Below, piece by piece: positions 1-7,594 of a stretch of DNA of 22,400 bases. Positions within the stretch are counted from its first letter, which is position 1; each line of letters opens with the position of its first letter. The translations under genes were made by a program, and so were the position numbers. Below the pieces are notes generated by a model. The model was given only the letters and a program-made list of their open reading frames with translations, did no database searches and was not told where the DNA came from. This DNA comes from Halobacteria archaeon. GTDB lineage: Bacteria > Pseudomonadota > Gammaproteobacteria > UBA9214. The DNA lies in NCBI GenBank assembly GCA_013041945.1, contig JABDRC010000331.1, forward strand, positions 1-22,400, read 5' to 3'.

Positions 1-773
1 TCGAATGCACCAATGAGGCTGTGACCAAGCAGGTAGAGATCCCCGATGGCGTCGAGGATCTTGTGCTTCACGAACTCGTCGCAGTAACGCAGGCCGTCTT
101 CGTTCAGCACCCTGAAATTATCCAGCACCACTGCGTTATCGAGACTGCCGCCAAGCGCCAGCTTGCGTTCGCGCAATTGCTCGATTTCGTGCATGAAACC
201 GAACGTGCGTGCACGGCTGACCTCCTTGACGAACGAGGTCGTAGAGAAGTCTATTTCCGAATGTTGTGTATTCGACTTGAATACCGGGTGATCGAACTCG
301 ATGGTAAAGCCGACCTTGAAGCCGTCAAACGGTTCGAAACGTGCGATCTTGTCGCCGTCCTCGACCTGCACCGGATGCTTGATGCGGATAAACCGCTTGG
401 GCGCATTCTGCTCCTCGATCCCGGCCGACTGGATCAGGAACACAAAGGGGCCGGCACTGCCATCCATGATCGGCACTTCCGCCGCACTCAGGTCGACATA
501 GGCATTATCGATGCCCAGCCCGGCCATGGCGGACAGCAGGTGTTCCACCGTGGAGATGCGCACATCGTCCCGGGTCAGGGTGGTCGACAGACGGGTATCC
601 CCGACATTCTCCGGACGCGCCGGAATCTGCACCGGTTGGTCGAGATCCACGCGACAGAACACGATACCGGTATCCACCGGTGCCGGTCGTAACGTGAGGT
701 AAATTTTCTCGCCAGTATGCAGACCCACGCCGGTCGCGCGGATCACATTCTTGAGAGTACGTTGTCGAATCAT
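1..773 (-). CDS. lpxC: UDP-3-O-acyl-N-acetylglucosamine deacetylase LpxC (3' end cut off)
   Basis: LpxC is the zinc-dependent cytoplasmic deacetylase that catalyses the committed step of lipid A synthesis. About 257 codons are visible, and the remaining C-terminus (about 48 residues judging from the 305-residue E. coli enzyme) lies beyond the left edge. The N-terminus MIRQRTLKNVIRATGVGLHT is typical of the family. The zinc ligands are present: His78 in the STVEHL motif, then His237 and Asp241 in KHKILDAIGD. The start is the ATG at 773, preceded by a GGGGGGAAG Shine-Dalgarno sequence. It is the last gene of the dcw cluster, 219 bases after ftsZ, as in E. coli and Pseudomonas. The gap leaves room for its own promoter, and a TGCTAATAT extended -10-like element sits at 836-844. 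Nothing in the visible part looks broken. Confidence 0.97.
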   Translation of the reverse strand, partial: MIRQRTLKNVIRATGVGLHTGEKIYLTLRPAPVDTGIVFCRVDLDQPVQIPARPENVGDTRLSTTLTRDDVRISTVEHLLSAMAGLGIDNAYVDLSAAEVPIMDGSAGPFVFLIQSAGIEEQNAPKRFIRIKHPVQVEDGDKIARFEPFDGFKVGFTIEFDHPVFKSNTQHSEIDFSTTSFVKEVSRARTFGFMHEIEQLRERKLALGGSLDNAVVLDNFRVLNEDGLRYCDEFVKHKILDAIGDLYLLGHSLIGAF

Positions 774-835
774 GGCCTGGACTTCCCCCCATAAATAGCC
801 GTTTTCCAAGACAAGTACCGGTAAAAGCCGGAGGC

Positions 836-844
836 ATATTAGCA
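836..844 (-). promoter_or_regulatory. possible extended -10 promoter element for lpxC
   Basis: The minus strand reads TGCTAATAT here, a TG-n-hexamer arrangement with 4 of 6 matches to TATAAT, 62 bases before the lpxC ATG. No good -35 hexamer lies 16-18 bases upstream. An own promoter for lpxC is known in E. coli. That this is the promoter here is inference. Confidence 0.25.
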
Positions 845-940
845 CACGCTCATTAACCTGCATAGAACACAGGTCACGCCTTCAGGCAATCACCAAACGA
901 TGACAATCACATCAGATATCCTTATCTCCCCATAAGCAAT

Positions 941-986
941 GCGGGCGGCTGATGACCGGGACTGGACAACCCGGCCACCAGCCCGC
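941..986 (-). other. GC-rich hairpin after ftsZ, no U-tract
   Basis: Nested inverted repeats just after the ftsZ stop: outer arms GCGGGC/GCCCGC and GGCTG/CAGCC (alternative registers), inner arms CCGGG/CCCGG around a 9-base loop. On the minus strand the sequence after the stem is ATTGCTTATG, without a T run, so it is not a standard intrinsic terminator. It could slow or stabilise the ftsZ-lpxC transcript. Confidence 0.35.
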
Positions 987-992
987 TGCCCA

Positions 993-2156
993 CTAGTCGG
1001 CCTGGCGACGCAGGAAGGCCGGGATATCGAGGTAATCCATGTCCTCGGCGGTATTGCCAGCGCTCTTGTTGCGCTTGCGAATCACGGTCGGCGTGTCGTA
1101 ATCCGTCGACCCGCCCGCCCTGTCGTCTACCGCCTTGCGCACCGGCTCACTTTTACGGGCGACATGAACCAGCGAGGGTTTGTCGCCGGCCGGCCGGGCC
1201 TGTGAACCGAGGCCGGTGGCCACGACGGTGACGCGCAGCTCGTCACGCATGTCCGGATCGATCACGGTACCGACCACCACGGTGGCATTCTCGGAGGCAA
1301 ATTCCTTGACGGTGTTGCCAACCTCCTCGAATTCACCGATCCCCAGGTCCAGGCCGGCCGTCACGTTCACCAGGATGCCGTTGGCGCCCATCAGGTCAAT
1401 ATCCTCCAGCAGCGGACTGGCCACTGCGGACTCGGCCGCCTCGCGCGCCCGGTCCTCGCCCTTGGAAGTGCCGGAGCCCATCATGGCCATGCCCATCTCG
1501 GACATGACGGTACGCACATCGGCGAAGTCGACATTGATCAGGCCGGGACGGGTAATCAGTTCGGCGATACCCTGTACAGCACCCAGCAACACATCGTTGG
1601 CCGACTTGAACGCATCCAGCAGGCTGATCTGCTTGCCGAGCACGGCCTGCAGCTTCTCGTTCGGGATCGTAATCAGCGAATCCACATACTGGCTGAGTTC
1701 CTTGATGCCGTTGTGTGCGACATGCAGGCGGCGACTGCCCTCGAAGGTGAACGGCTTGGTCACTACGGCAACAGTCAGGATGCCCAGGTCCTTGGCGACC
1801 TCGGCCACGACCGGGGCCGCGCCGGTACCGGTACCGCCACCCATACCGGCGGTAATGAACAGCATGTCGGAGCCCTCGATCACTTCGGCAATCCGTTCAC
1901 GGTCATCGTGAGCAGCCTGGCGGCCGACATCCGGATTGGCGCCGGCGCCCAGTCCCTTGGTGATATCGCTGCCGATCTGCAGGGTCGTACGCGCCGACAT
2001 GCCCTGCAATGCCTGGGCATCGGTGTTGGCGCAGACAAAATCCACGCCGTCGATATTCGCTTCTACCATGTGCTGAACGGCATTGCCGCCACCACCCCCG
2101 ACGCCGATCACCTTGATAACAGCGCTTTGTCCACATGAGTCCAGTAATTCAAACAT
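993..2156 (-). CDS. ftsZ: cell division GTPase FtsZ
   Basis: FtsZ is the tubulin-like GTPase that polymerises into the Z ring at midcell and recruits the divisome. The 387-residue protein is full length. The N-terminal GTP-binding motif GVGGGGGNAV lies at about 18-27. The tubulin signature GGGTGTG is at 106-112. The T7 synergy loop NVDFAD is at 208-213, with both catalytic aspartates. A variable linker follows from about residue 318, and the C-terminus has the conserved peptide DYLDIPAFLRRQAD that binds FtsA and ZipA. The ATG at 2156 is set by a near-perfect AAGGAGGAGA Shine-Dalgarno sequence. It lies 104 bases downstream of ftsA and upstream of lpxC, the usual order. The unusually strong ribosome site fits the high FtsZ levels known from other bacteria. 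Confidence 0.99.
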   Translation of the reverse strand: MFELLDSCGQSAVIKVIGVGGGGGNAVQHMVEANIDGVDFVCANTDAQALQGMSARTTLQIGSDITKGLGAGANPDVGRQAAHDDRERIAEVIEGSDMLFITAGMGGGTGTGAAPVVAEVAKDLGILTVAVVTKPFTFEGSRRLHVAHNGIKELSQYVDSLITIPNEKLQAVLGKQISLLDAFKSANDVLLGAVQGIAELITRPGLINVDFADVRTVMSEMGMAMMGSGTSKGEDRAREAAESAVASPLLEDIDLMGANGILVNVTAGLDLGIGEFEEVGNTVKEFASENATVVVGTVIDPDMRDELRVTVVATGLGSQARPAGDKPSLVHVARKSEPVRKAVDDRAGGSTDYDTPTVIRKRNKSAGNTAEDMDYLDIPAFLRRQAD

Positions 2157-2160
2157 GATG

Positions 2161-2170
2161 TCTCCTCCTT
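2161..2170 (-). promoter_or_regulatory. very strong ftsZ ribosome binding site
   Basis: The minus strand reads AAGGAGGAGA, with 7 bases between GGAGG and the ftsZ ATG. It is the strongest Shine-Dalgarno sequence I saw in the window. Most other cluster genes have weaker sites, which would favour ftsZ output from a shared transcript. Confidence 0.8.
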
Positions 2171-2260
2171 AGCAGAAACAATCAATACAACCCGTCAGTT
2201 TTTTCATACACCGCCACGCCAACCTCGATGAACGCGACGACACCCTTACATCAAAACAAT

Positions 2261-3496
2261 CTAGAAATTTCCGTGAAACCATCCTCTCATCCTGTCCAAC
2301 ACACCGCGCAATCCCTTGCCAAGACCGATATCCATCGACCGCTGATCACGATTTTGATGACCGAACAGCAACAACCCGACCCCGGTCGCGTAAATCGGGT
2401 TGCGCACTACATCCACCAGGCCGGTAACATACTGGGGCGCACCCAGGCGCACCGGCATATGAAAGATTTCCTCTGCGAGATCCACCAGACCCTCGATCTT
2501 CGCGCTGCCGCCGGTCATTACGATGCCGGATGCAATCAGGTCCTCGAAACCGCTGCGGCGCAGCTCCGCCTGGATCAGCGTCAGCAATTCCTCGTAACGC
2601 GGCTCCACCACCTCGGCCAGTGTGTGGCGCGCCAGCTGACGCGGCGGCCGGTCGCCCACACTCGGCACCTCGATGCTTTCCTCGGCGCTGGCCATCTGCG
2701 TCAGCGCACAGGCGTACTTGATCTTGATCTCCTCTGCATGCTGCATCGGCGTGCGCAGCGCGACGGCGATATCATTGGTGACCTGGTCGCCGGCGATCGG
2801 GATGACCGCGGTATGACGAATCGCGCCGTCGGTGAACACGGCAATGTCCGTAGTGCCGCCACCGATGTCGACGATGCACACACCGAGTTCTTTCTCGTCT
2901 TCCGTCAGCACCGAGTAACTCGAGGCCAGCTGTTCGAGAATGATGTCATCGACCTCGAGTCCGCAGCGACGCACGCACTTGATAATGTTCTGCGCTGCGC
3001 TGACTGCACCGGTCACCATGTGCACCTTGGCCTCCAGCCGGACACCCGACATGCCCACCGGCTCGCGGATACCCTCCTGGTTGTCGATGACGAAATCCTG
3101 CGGCAGGATGTGCAGGATTTTCTGGTCGGCGGGAATCGCAACCGCCCGCGCCGCATCGATTACGCGCTCGACGTCCGTCGGACTGACTTCCTTGTCACGG
3201 ATCGCGACGATGCCGTGCGAGTTCAGGCTGCGGATATGGCTGCCCGCGATGCCCGCATACACGGAGTGGATCTGGCAGCCGGCCATCAGTTCCGCCTCCT
3301 CGATCGCGCGCTGGATCGAGTGCACCGTGGACTCGATGTTGACCACAACGCCCTTTTTCAGTCCGCGCGAGGGATTGGAACCGATACCCACGACCTCGAG
3401 CTCACCGTCGGCAAGCACTTCGCCCACGATCGCAACCACCTTGGAGGTACCGATATCCAGTCCGACAATCAGGTTCTTTTCAGTCTTTTTTGGCAT
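2261..3496 (-). CDS. ftsA: cell division protein FtsA
   Basis: FtsA is the actin-like ATPase that tethers FtsZ filaments to the inner membrane and passes signals to FtsW/FtsI. The protein has 411 residues. The phosphate-1 motif VGLDIGTSKV is at 11-20, the second phosphate motif is VDIGGGTTDIAVF, and the adenosine motif is GIVMTGGSAKIEGL. The last about 15 residues, with RGVLDRMRGWF, form the expected amphipathic membrane-targeting helix. I chose the ATG at 3496 (MPKKTEKN), 4 bases after the ftsQ stop. AGGA lies 11 bases upstream, so the site is weak and probably helped by coupling to ftsQ. A GTG at 3529 inside ftsQ is in frame but adds 11 residues the family lacks. The gene sits between ftsQ and ftsZ as usual. 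Confidence 0.98.
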   Translation of the reverse strand: MPKKTEKNLIVGLDIGTSKVVAIVGEVLADGELEVVGIGSNPSRGLKKGVVVNIESTVHSIQRAIEEAELMAGCQIHSVYAGIAGSHIRSLNSHGIVAIRDKEVSPTDVERVIDAARAVAIPADQKILHILPQDFVIDNQEGIREPVGMSGVRLEAKVHMVTGAVSAAQNIIKCVRRCGLEVDDIILEQLASSYSVLTEDEKELGVCIVDIGGGTTDIAVFTDGAIRHTAVIPIAGDQVTNDIAVALRTPMQHAEEIKIKYACALTQMASAEESIEVPSVGDRPPRQLARHTLAEVVEPRYEELLTLIQAELRRSGFEDLIASGIVMTGGSAKIEGLVDLAEEIFHMPVRLGAPQYVTGLVDVVRNPIYATGVGLLLFGHQNRDQRSMDIGLGKGLRGVLDRMRGWFHGNF

Positions 3497-3500
3497 CCCG

Positions 3501-4280
3501 TTATGTATCCTGTCGCGCAACCACTTCACCGGCAGGCGGAGACTGCCAGTGCACCGAAAAACCGTTGCTGTAGCGCATGTCGACGCTCTTCAGATCAGCC
3601 AGCCGCCCGGCAAACACGCCCGGAAAGGCGCGCACGAAGCGTTGCAGGCGATTCCAGGGACGTGCACGTCCGAGTTTCAGCTGCACGCCGTTGTCCAGCT
3701 GCAGCAACCAGGCCCGGCGCCGGTCCATCGCAAGGTGCGTGACCTTCAGGCCCAGCGTCTGCAGCGCACGGCTGGCCTGGCGATATCGCCGCAACACCCT
3801 GGGTGCCTGTCCCGCAGGTCCCGCAAGCTGCGGCAGGCCGGCCGGCGAATGCCCGGACTGCGGGGTGAACGCCTCGCCGGCGTCATTCAGGTAACCGTCC
3901 CCGTTCCAGCCGGCCACCGGCTGCTGCTCGGCAATGTGCACCCGCAGGGTCGCCGGCCAGATGCGCCGCACCCTGGCTCGCTCCACCCATGGCAGGTCCT
4001 CGGCTGCGGCACGCACGCTGTCTACGTCCACGGTAAAGAATCCGCCGGCGGCATGCGGCACCACCGCGGCCTGCAGGATCGGCTTGTGCAAATATCTGAA
4101 CTCGCCCTTGACCTCGACCACGTCGAGCGGAAACCGGTACGGATCGGACAGCCACCGCATACCCCATGCGGTCGTCAGGCCAAGCATCGCCAGCAGCAAC
4201 AGGCCGGACAGCGAGCGGCGGTGTGCGCTGACCAGGGCGGACAACCCCTGCAGCAGGCTGCGTTTGCCGCTATCAGGCAT
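3501..4280 (-). CDS. ftsQ: cell division protein FtsQ
   Basis: FtsQ is a bitopic inner-membrane protein that joins FtsB and FtsL and links early to late divisome proteins. The 259-residue protein has a short cytoplasmic N-terminus, one membrane segment at about 24-43 (SGLLLLAMLGLTTAW), a POTRA domain at about 51-118 starting FPLDVVEVKGEF, and a periplasmic beta domain. The ATG at 4280 overlaps the ddlB stop by 8 bases. It follows GGGGAGG with 6 bases of spacing, which decides against the TTG farther upstream at 4307. FtsQ is poorly conserved in sequence, so the call rests on topology, POTRA-like pattern, length and position between ddlB and ftsA together. Confidence 0.95.
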   Translation of the reverse strand: MPDSGKRSLLQGLSALVSAHRRSLSGLLLLAMLGLTTAWGMRWLSDPYRFPLDVVEVKGEFRYLHKPILQAAVVPHAAGGFFTVDVDSVRAAAEDLPWVERARVRRIWPATLRVHIAEQQPVAGWNGDGYLNDAGEAFTPQSGHSPAGLPQLAGPAGQAPRVLRRYRQASRALQTLGLKVTHLAMDRRRAWLLQLDNGVQLKLGRARPWNRLQRFVRAFPGVFAGRLADLKSVDMRYSNGFSVHWQSPPAGEVVARQDT

Positions 4281-5235
4281 GCGCGGCCTCCCCGACCGGC
4301 TGCGCAACGGCCGTATCCAGAATGCGCAGCACGAGTTGTGTAAAGTCGATCCCCTGCGCCTGCGCTGCCATCGGCACGAGGCTGTGGTCGGTCAGGCCAG
4401 GCACGGTGTTGATCTCGATGAACCAGGGTTTGCCGGCCTCGTCCAGCATGAAATCAACGCGCCCCCAGCCGCTTGCGTCCACGGCACGAAAGGCGGCCAG
4501 CGCTTGTGCCTGCAATTCCGTCTGTACTGCATCATCCAGTCCGCAGGGCACCAGGTAACGGGTGGTATCTGCCTGGTACTTGGCCGCGTAGTCATAAAAA
4601 ACATTCGGCGTCTCGAGCCTGATCAGCGGCAATACCGTCTCGCCGAGAATGCCGGCGGTGTACTCGCCGCCCGTGATCCATTGTTCGACCAGTACCCGGC
4701 TGTCATAGCGGGCGGCTGACTCCCAGGCGGTCACCAGTCCGTCGGCCGTCTCCACCTTGCTGATGCCGATACTCGAACCCTCGTGCGCCGGTTTGACAAT
4801 AACCGGGTAAGGCAGGCTGTCGCGCAGCGCCGCGGCCTCTGCGCGTGTGTCGACCTGCCAGAATGCGGGCGTGGGAATACCGGCACTCTGCCAGACCTGC
4901 TTGGTGCGTAACTTGTCCATGGCCAGCGCCGAGCCGAGTACGCCGCTGCCGGTATAGGGCAGCCCCGCGGTTTCCAGCATGCCCTGCATGACGCCGTCTT
5001 CGCCGCCACGCCCGTGCAGCGCGATAAATGCGCGCGCAAACGTGCCGTCGAGCAGCCGCGCCTGGAACTCCGGCTCGCCGGTATCCACACCGTGGGCATC
5101 GACGCCGGCGGACTGCAGTGCAGCCAGCACGGCGCCGCCGCTTTGCAGCGAAATGTCGCGCTCGGCCGACAGACCACCCATCAACACTGCCACCTTGCCA
5201 TAACCCCGCTGTTCTCCTGTTGCATTCGCATTCAT
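4273..5235 (-). CDS. ddlB: D-alanine--D-alanine ligase
   Basis: Ddl joins two D-alanines with ATP in the cytoplasm, giving the dipeptide that MurF adds to the precursor. The 320-residue protein (E. coli DdlB 306) has the N-terminal MGGLSAERDISLQSG, the HGRGGEDG motif, the ATP-grasp loop EGSSIGI, the FYDYAAKY segment and the metal-binding INTVPGLTDHS near the end. Tyr in FYDYAAKY is the residue associated with D-Ala-D-Ala rather than D-Ala-D-Lac products in Ddl/Van enzymes, so no vancomycin-type specificity is suggested. The ATG at 5235 lies 4 bases after the murB stop, with a weak GGAA upstream. Frames open much farther upstream, but that sequence is inside murB and not Ddl-like. The gene is followed directly by ftsQ. 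Confidence 0.98.
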   Translation of the reverse strand: MNANATGEQRGYGKVAVLMGGLSAERDISLQSGGAVLAALQSAGVDAHGVDTGEPEFQARLLDGTFARAFIALHGRGGEDGVMQGMLETAGLPYTGSGVLGSALAMDKLRTKQVWQSAGIPTPAFWQVDTRAEAAALRDSLPYPVIVKPAHEGSSIGISKVETADGLVTAWESAARYDSRVLVEQWITGGEYTAGILGETVLPLIRLETPNVFYDYAAKYQADTTRYLVPCGLDDAVQTELQAQALAAFRAVDASGWGRVDFMLDEAGKPWFIEINTVPGLTDHSLVPMAAQAQGIDFTQLVLRILDTAVAQPVGEAAHA

Positions 5236-5239
5236 CCGC

Positions 5240-6148
5240 TCAGTTTCCGGCGGCGTGTTCGCCAACAATGCGGACTTCCGTTTGCAGCCGTACTCCGTGC
5301 TGCTGTTCGACCGTATCCTGCACCCTGTACAGCAGGGTCTCGATGTCGGCCGCCGTGGCATCACCGGTGTTGACGATGAAGTTGGCGTGCTTTTCCGATA
5401 CCTGTGCACCACCGATACGCAGCCCCTTGAGACCCGACGCCTCGATCAGGCGCGCCGCGTGGTCACCGGGCGGATTGCGAAACACCGAACCGCAGCTGTA
5501 TTGCTGCACCGGCTGGGTCGCACTGCGCTGCGTCAGCAACTCGCGGATGCGCGCCTGCGCCTGTAAGGCATTGTCCTGCGACAGCGCGAAGTGCGCTGCC
5601 AGGAACCATTCTCCCTCGGGCCCCTGTACCGAGCGATAACCGACCCGGTATTCCGCCGGCTTGCGCGTATGCAACCGCCCGGCACGGTCAATCGTCTCCA
5701 CCACCGCCACATGCGACCAGGTCTCGCCGCCGTAGGCACCGGCGTTCATCGCCAGCGCACCGCCGATCGTGCCCGGGATGCCGGCGAGGAATTCGATGCC
5801 GGCCAGCCCCGCCCGCGTGGATACGCGTGCGGCCTTGGCGCAGGTCACCCCGGCACCGACGCGCAGCGTGGTCGTGTCCAGCCACTCCAGGTCCGTGACC
5901 GCGGCATGCAGACAGATCACGGTGCCCGGAAAACCGCCGTCACGCACCAGCAGGTTGCTGCCGAGGCCGACCCACAGCAGCGGCTCATCCGGATCGAGCT
6001 GCTGCAGGAACTGCGACAGGTCCCGCGCATCCACCGGCGTGTAGTAACACCGCGCAGGCCCACCGACGCGCCACGAGGTGTGCCGCGACATCGGCTCGTG
6101 CTCGCGCAACTCGCCGCGCCAGTGCTGTGTTTGTTCAGCCGCCATCAT
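5240..6148 (-). CDS. murB: UDP-N-acetylenolpyruvoylglucosamine reductase MurB (short form)
   Basis: MurB is the FAD- and NADPH-dependent enzyme that reduces the enolpyruvyl group to give UDP-MurNAc. The protein has 302 residues. FAD-binding motifs are GLGSNLLVRDGG (61-72) and AGIPGTIGGALAMNAGAYGG (122-141). The proton-donor serine is in SCGSVFRNP (Ser221), and Glu291 in TEVRIVG matches the second catalytic residue. It is about 40 residues shorter than E. coli MurB and resembles the compact type II form of S. aureus and many proteobacteria. The start is uncertain: ATG ATG at 6148/6145, with GGGAGG directly abutting the first ATG. The second ATG or coupling to murC (7 bases upstream) may be used. 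E. coli keeps murB outside the dcw cluster. Confidence 0.96.
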   Translation of the reverse strand: MMAAEQTQHWRGELREHEPMSRHTSWRVGGPARCYYTPVDARDLSQFLQQLDPDEPLLWVGLGSNLLVRDGGFPGTVICLHAAVTDLEWLDTTTLRVGAGVTCAKAARVSTRAGLAGIEFLAGIPGTIGGALAMNAGAYGGETWSHVAVVETIDRAGRLHTRKPAEYRVGYRSVQGPEGEWFLAAHFALSQDNALQAQARIRELLTQRSATQPVQQYSCGSVFRNPPGDHAARLIEASGLKGLRIGGAQVSEKHANFIVNTGDATAADIETLLYRVQDTVEQQHGVRLQTEVRIVGEHAAGN

Positions 6149-6155
6149 CCTCCCG

Positions 6156-7586
6156 TCACCGATTGCCTGCGGCCAGATCCGCGACCAGCCTGGCCGACAC
6201 GTTGCCGATGTCGCCGGCGCCGAGCGTGAGCAGCAGATCACCGTCCTGCAACACACCCGCAAGCACCTCGGGCAGCGTGTCCAGCTGTTCGACGAACACC
6301 GGATCGACCTGCCCGCGCGCCCGAATGCCGCGCGCCAGGGCACGGCCGTCGGCACCGGCAATCGGGTCTTCACCCGCCGGGTAGACCTCACCCAGCAGCA
6401 GTACGTCGACCGTCGAGAGCACCTGGATGAAATCGTCGAACAGGTCGTGTGTGCGTGAAAAACGATGCGGCTGGAACACCACCACCAGCCGCCGGTCAGG
6501 CCAGCCGGCCCGTGCCGCGTCCAGTGTCGGCGCAATCTCGCGCGGGTGATGGGCGTAATCGTCGATCAGCAGCACGCGGCCGGCGGGCGTGGCTATCTCG
6601 CCGGCAATCTGGAAACGCCGGCCAATGCCCTGGAAGTCGGCCAGCGCCTTTTTGATGGCCGCATCGGCCACGCCCAGCTCGCTGGCAACCGCGATGGCGG
6701 CCAGTGCGTTCAGCACGTTGTGCCTGCCCGGCAGGTTGAGAGTGACCGCGAGGTCACCGGTGTGCCCCGCGCGCTGCACGACGAAATGCGTCTGCCCGCT
6801 GTCCTGGCGGATATCCCCGGCCGTCACGTCCGCCTGCGCATCGATGGCGTAAGTCAGAATTGGCCGGGTGACCTCATCGAGAATGGCCTGGATTTCGGCA
6901 TCGTCCATACACAGCACGGCCAGGCCGTAAAACGGCAGATGGTGCAGGTAATCGATAAAGGTCTGGCGCAGACGATCGAAATCACCCGCGTAGGTCGGCA
7001 GGTGGTCCGCATCGATGTTGGTCACCACGGCCATGGACGGTTGCAGGTAGAGGAACGAGGCATCGCTTTCGTCGGCCTCGGCCACCAGATAGTGCCCCGC
7101 TCCCAGCTGCGCATGGCTGGCGGCACTGTTCAGCTGCCCGCCGATCACGAAGGTCGGATCGAGCCCGCCCTCGGCCAGCAGACTGGCGATCAGACTGGTA
7201 GTGGTGGTCTTGCCATGCGTACCGGCGACGCCGATGCCGTAACGGAAGCGCATCAGCTCGGCCAGCATCTCGGCACGCGGCACCACCGGGATACGTTGCG
7301 CACGGGCCGCCACCAGCTCCGGGTTGTCCGCCGGTATGGCGGTCGACATCACCACTGCGTCACAATCGGCAATGTTTGCGCTGTCATGCCCGATGTGTAC
7401 GGTTATGCCCATATCGACAAGGCGGCGCGTCACGGCATTCTCGCGCATGTCGGACCCGCTGATTTCATAGCCCAGGTTATGCAGCACCTCGGCGATACCG
7501 CCCATCCCTGCACCGCCGATACCGACAAAGTGCACGTGGCGTACGCGCCCCATCCCCTGTGGTTGCGACATGCCGGTCGGGTGCAT
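6156..7586 (-). CDS. murC: UDP-N-acetylmuramate--L-alanine ligase MurC
   Basis: MurC adds L-alanine to UDP-MurNAc with ATP and starts the stem peptide. The 476-residue protein (E. coli 491) opens with the Rossmann motif HFVGIGGAGMGGIAE at 19-33. It carries the Mur ligase P-loop GVAGTHGKTTTTS at 119-131, ADESDASFL in the central domain and IDDYAHHPREI near the C-terminal domain. I chose the ATG at 7586, 8 bases after the murG stop, because GAGGTGA lies 8 bases before it and partly overlaps the murG stop. A GTG at 7598 and ATGs at 7571 and 7553 are possible but have poorer sites. The gene lies between murG and murB. No residue seems missing. Confidence 0.98.
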   Translation of the reverse strand: MHPTGMSQPQGMGRVRHVHFVGIGGAGMGGIAEVLHNLGYEISGSDMRENAVTRRLVDMGITVHIGHDSANIADCDAVVMSTAIPADNPELVAARAQRIPVVPRAEMLAELMRFRYGIGVAGTHGKTTTTSLIASLLAEGGLDPTFVIGGQLNSAASHAQLGAGHYLVAEADESDASFLYLQPSMAVVTNIDADHLPTYAGDFDRLRQTFIDYLHHLPFYGLAVLCMDDAEIQAILDEVTRPILTYAIDAQADVTAGDIRQDSGQTHFVVQRAGHTGDLAVTLNLPGRHNVLNALAAIAVASELGVADAAIKKALADFQGIGRRFQIAGEIATPAGRVLLIDDYAHHPREIAPTLDAARAGWPDRRLVVVFQPHRFSRTHDLFDDFIQVLSTVDVLLLGEVYPAGEDPIAGADGRALARGIRARGQVDPVFVEQLDTLPEVLAGVLQDGDLLLTLGAGDIGNVSARLVADLAAGNR

Positions 7587-7594
7587 GGCGGCAT

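Noticed and set aside
2228..3742. Open frame of 504 codons on the plus strand opposite ftsA and the ftsQ end.
   Set aside because: Low-complexity His/Arg/Asp-rich product typical of antisense frames in GC-rich genes. The minus-strand ftsA and ftsQ have clear family motifs.
5031..5235. Possible vancomycin-resistance-type D-Ala-D-Lac ligase instead of Ddl.
   Set aside because: The FYDYAAKY tyrosine typical of D-Ala-D-Ala ligases is present, and the gene is in its standard dcw place.
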